From: Chitinophaga pinensis
GTDB taxonomy: Bacteria > Bacteroidota > Bacteroidia > Flavobacteriales_D > Crocinitomicaceae
Assembly: GCA_943324745.2 (NCBI GenBank)
Contig: CALPMT020000010.1
Span: 1-64,000 of the forward strand
Direction: 5' to 3'
DNA: 64,000 bases
Each line of letters starts with the position of its first letter. Position 1 is the stretch's first letter. The position numbers and the translations under genes were made by a program. This document shows, in pieces, positions 62,951-64,000 of the stretch. Below the pieces are notes generated by a model. That model worked only from the letters and a program-made list of their open reading frames with translations, had not been told where the DNA came from and did not search any database.

Positions 62951-64000
62951 ATGTTCTTAGAAATATACATATCGTTTTTTAGCATCTTACTTTTGGTGTA
63001 CTTTATAGGATGGAGAAAAAATTCCACTAAAAATCAATCAAAACTAGGAGGAACCTATCAAGCATCTACTATCTCCGTCATCATCCCTTTCAGAAACGAA
63101 GCACATAACCTTCCGAAATTAGTAGACTCAATCAAAAAACTATCTATTCAACCACTTGAAATTATTTGGGTAAATGATCACTCTGAAGACAAATCCATCG
63201 AACAATTAACAAACATTTCAGAAAATCAGAAAATCATTTCTTTAATAAACGAAGAAAAAGGAAAAAAAATAGCCATTCGAAAAGGGTTGGAAGTCGCACA
63301 AGGAACCCACATACTTACTTGGGATGCAGACATTAGTGTGGATGCCGATTATTTTAAAGCTTTAGAACAAATTCAGATTGCAGAACTTACTATATTACCA
63401 GTACGCATGACCGGAAATTCATTTTTGGGATTTCTATACGAATTAGACTACTACTTTTTAAATGCACTAAATGTAGGTTTAACTGGTTTTTCAAATCCCA
63501 TTGTGGCAAGTGGTGCCAACTTATTATTCAATAAAGCTTCTTTTCTAGCAATTGATTCCTTTGAATATCATCAACACATTGCTAGTGGCGACGATCATTT
63601 TTTGTTACACGATTTTAAAAAAGCTAAAAAAAGCATTCAAACAGTCACACACTCAAACCTAGTAGTAGAAACACAATCACCAACATCCTTAAAAGAATTT
63701 TTCCACCAACGACTTCGATGGATTTCAAAATCGAAACATGCAATGGATACAAGTACAACTTGGATAAGTTTCATCGGAATCATCTACACCATGGGATTTG
63801 TAGTATTACTTTTCACTAACCATTGGAAAGAAATACTAATCCTCAAATTACTTTTTGATTTTCTAATTTTCATCCCTTATCTTGATATTGTTCAACGAAA
63901 AAAAATAAGTTGGACACTTCCTTGGTTTACTTTATTATTTCCAGTCTATTTTCTTATTATTGGGGGATTAGCCACTTTAGTAAAGCCGATTTGGAAAGGT
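62951..64000 (+). CDS. GT2 family glycosyltransferase (cut by window end)
   Basis: 350 codons are open to the last base, so the C-terminus is missing. An N-terminal helix is followed by a GT2 domain: SVIIPFRNEAHNLPKLVDSI, IIWVNDHSEDKSIEQL, LTWDADISVDADYF (the DxD motif), VASGANLLFN, SGDDHFLLHDFKKA, and HQRLRWISKSKHAM (the QxxRW motif). Three or more helices come after. QxxRW marks processive or cellulose-synthase-like enzymes. Coupled to the flippase-like gene, it may build a surface glycan or glycolipid. Confidence 0.85.
   Translation, partial: MFLEIYISFFSILLLVYFIGWRKNSTKNQSKLGGTYQASTISVIIPFRNEAHNLPKLVDSIKKLSIQPLEIIWVNDHSEDKSIEQLTNISENQKIISLINEEKGKKIAIRKGLEVAQGTHILTWDADISVDADYFKALEQIQIAELTILPVRMTGNSFLGFLYELDYYFLNALNVGLTGFSNPIVASGANLLFNKASFLAIDSFEYHQHIASGDDHFLLHDFKKAKKSIQTVTHSNLVVETQSPTSLKEFFHQRLRWISKSKHAMDTSTTWISFIGIIYTMGFVVLLFTNHWKEILILKLLFDFLIFIPYLDIVQRKKISWTLPWFTLLFPVYFLIIGGLATLVKPIWKG

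Overview
The window comes from an AT-rich chromosome of a bacterium in the phylum Bacteroidota, most likely order Flavobacteriales. The reasons are: six secreted proteins end in a type IX secretion (Por) sorting domain (1, 1070, 2383, 11874, 25490, 50895); several promoters have the Bacteroidota -7 form TAnnTTTG, for example before fabD and before the ATPase gene at 40740; FISUMP, DUF4296 and DUF2490 proteins are present; and the carotenoid genes are of the monocyclic (saproxanthin/myxol) flavobacterial type. A family such as Crocinitomicaceae is plausible but cannot be settled here. No rRNA, tRNA, CRISPR array, transposase or integrase was seen.

Region 1 (1-15,030) is accessory. About sixteen mostly small genes, nearly all secreted or of unknown function, all lie on the plus strand with long non-coding gaps. 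Many stop codons lie in or next to TAACA. Several gaps hold imperfect inverted repeats that start with a TAAC core and end in GTTATAC, GTTATGG or similar (best at 122-245, 4656-4740, 6744-6870, 12705-12831, 14431-14552). Four gaps share a core that reads CCCATCGC near its end. This is the look of an integron gene-cassette array with attC sites. No integrase is in the window; it would be expected further left. The block 8983-10620 (pterin dehydratase, SOUL protein, NAD(P)-binding protein) looks more like ordinary chromosome.

Region 2 (15,053-22,460) holds carotenoid tailoring genes: a CrtD/CrtI-type desaturase, a CruF-type hydratase, a lycopene cyclase and a methyltransferase in one overlapping transcription unit, with a CrtA-type oxygenase facing them. 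Together they suggest a monocyclic carotenoid such as myxol. A seven-helix membrane protein and a VbhA/Fic toxin-antitoxin pair follow.

Region 3 (22,646-27,745, minus strand) carries a PIN-PhoH ATPase, hemW and a secreted trypsin-like protease.

Region 4 (27,929-38,532) is the most coherent functional unit: an inorganic-carbon cluster with dabA, dabB, a SulP transporter, a DUF2490 outer-membrane protein, a beta-carbonic anhydrase and a second SulP fused to a carbonic anhydrase domain. Two unrecognised small acidic exported proteins stand at its start and in its middle. The catalytic zinc ligands of DabA and of both carbonic anhydrases are present. The likely job is to take up and hydrate CO2/bicarbonate in a heterotroph. 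A perfect palindromic terminator closes the cluster.

Region 5 (38,603-64,000) is mostly core genome: an ABC-F protein, an AAA ATPase with twin operators, TraB-like, YetF-like, deoC, two lipoproteins, slyD, an FMN reductase, a MutS2-like protein without Smr domain, xth, fabD, a PA-domain T9SS protein, metK, an Nfu-type Fe-S scaffold, glycosyltransferases, an M1 peptidase, a dihydroorotase, ruvC, a flippase-like membrane protein and a glycosyltransferase cut by the window end.
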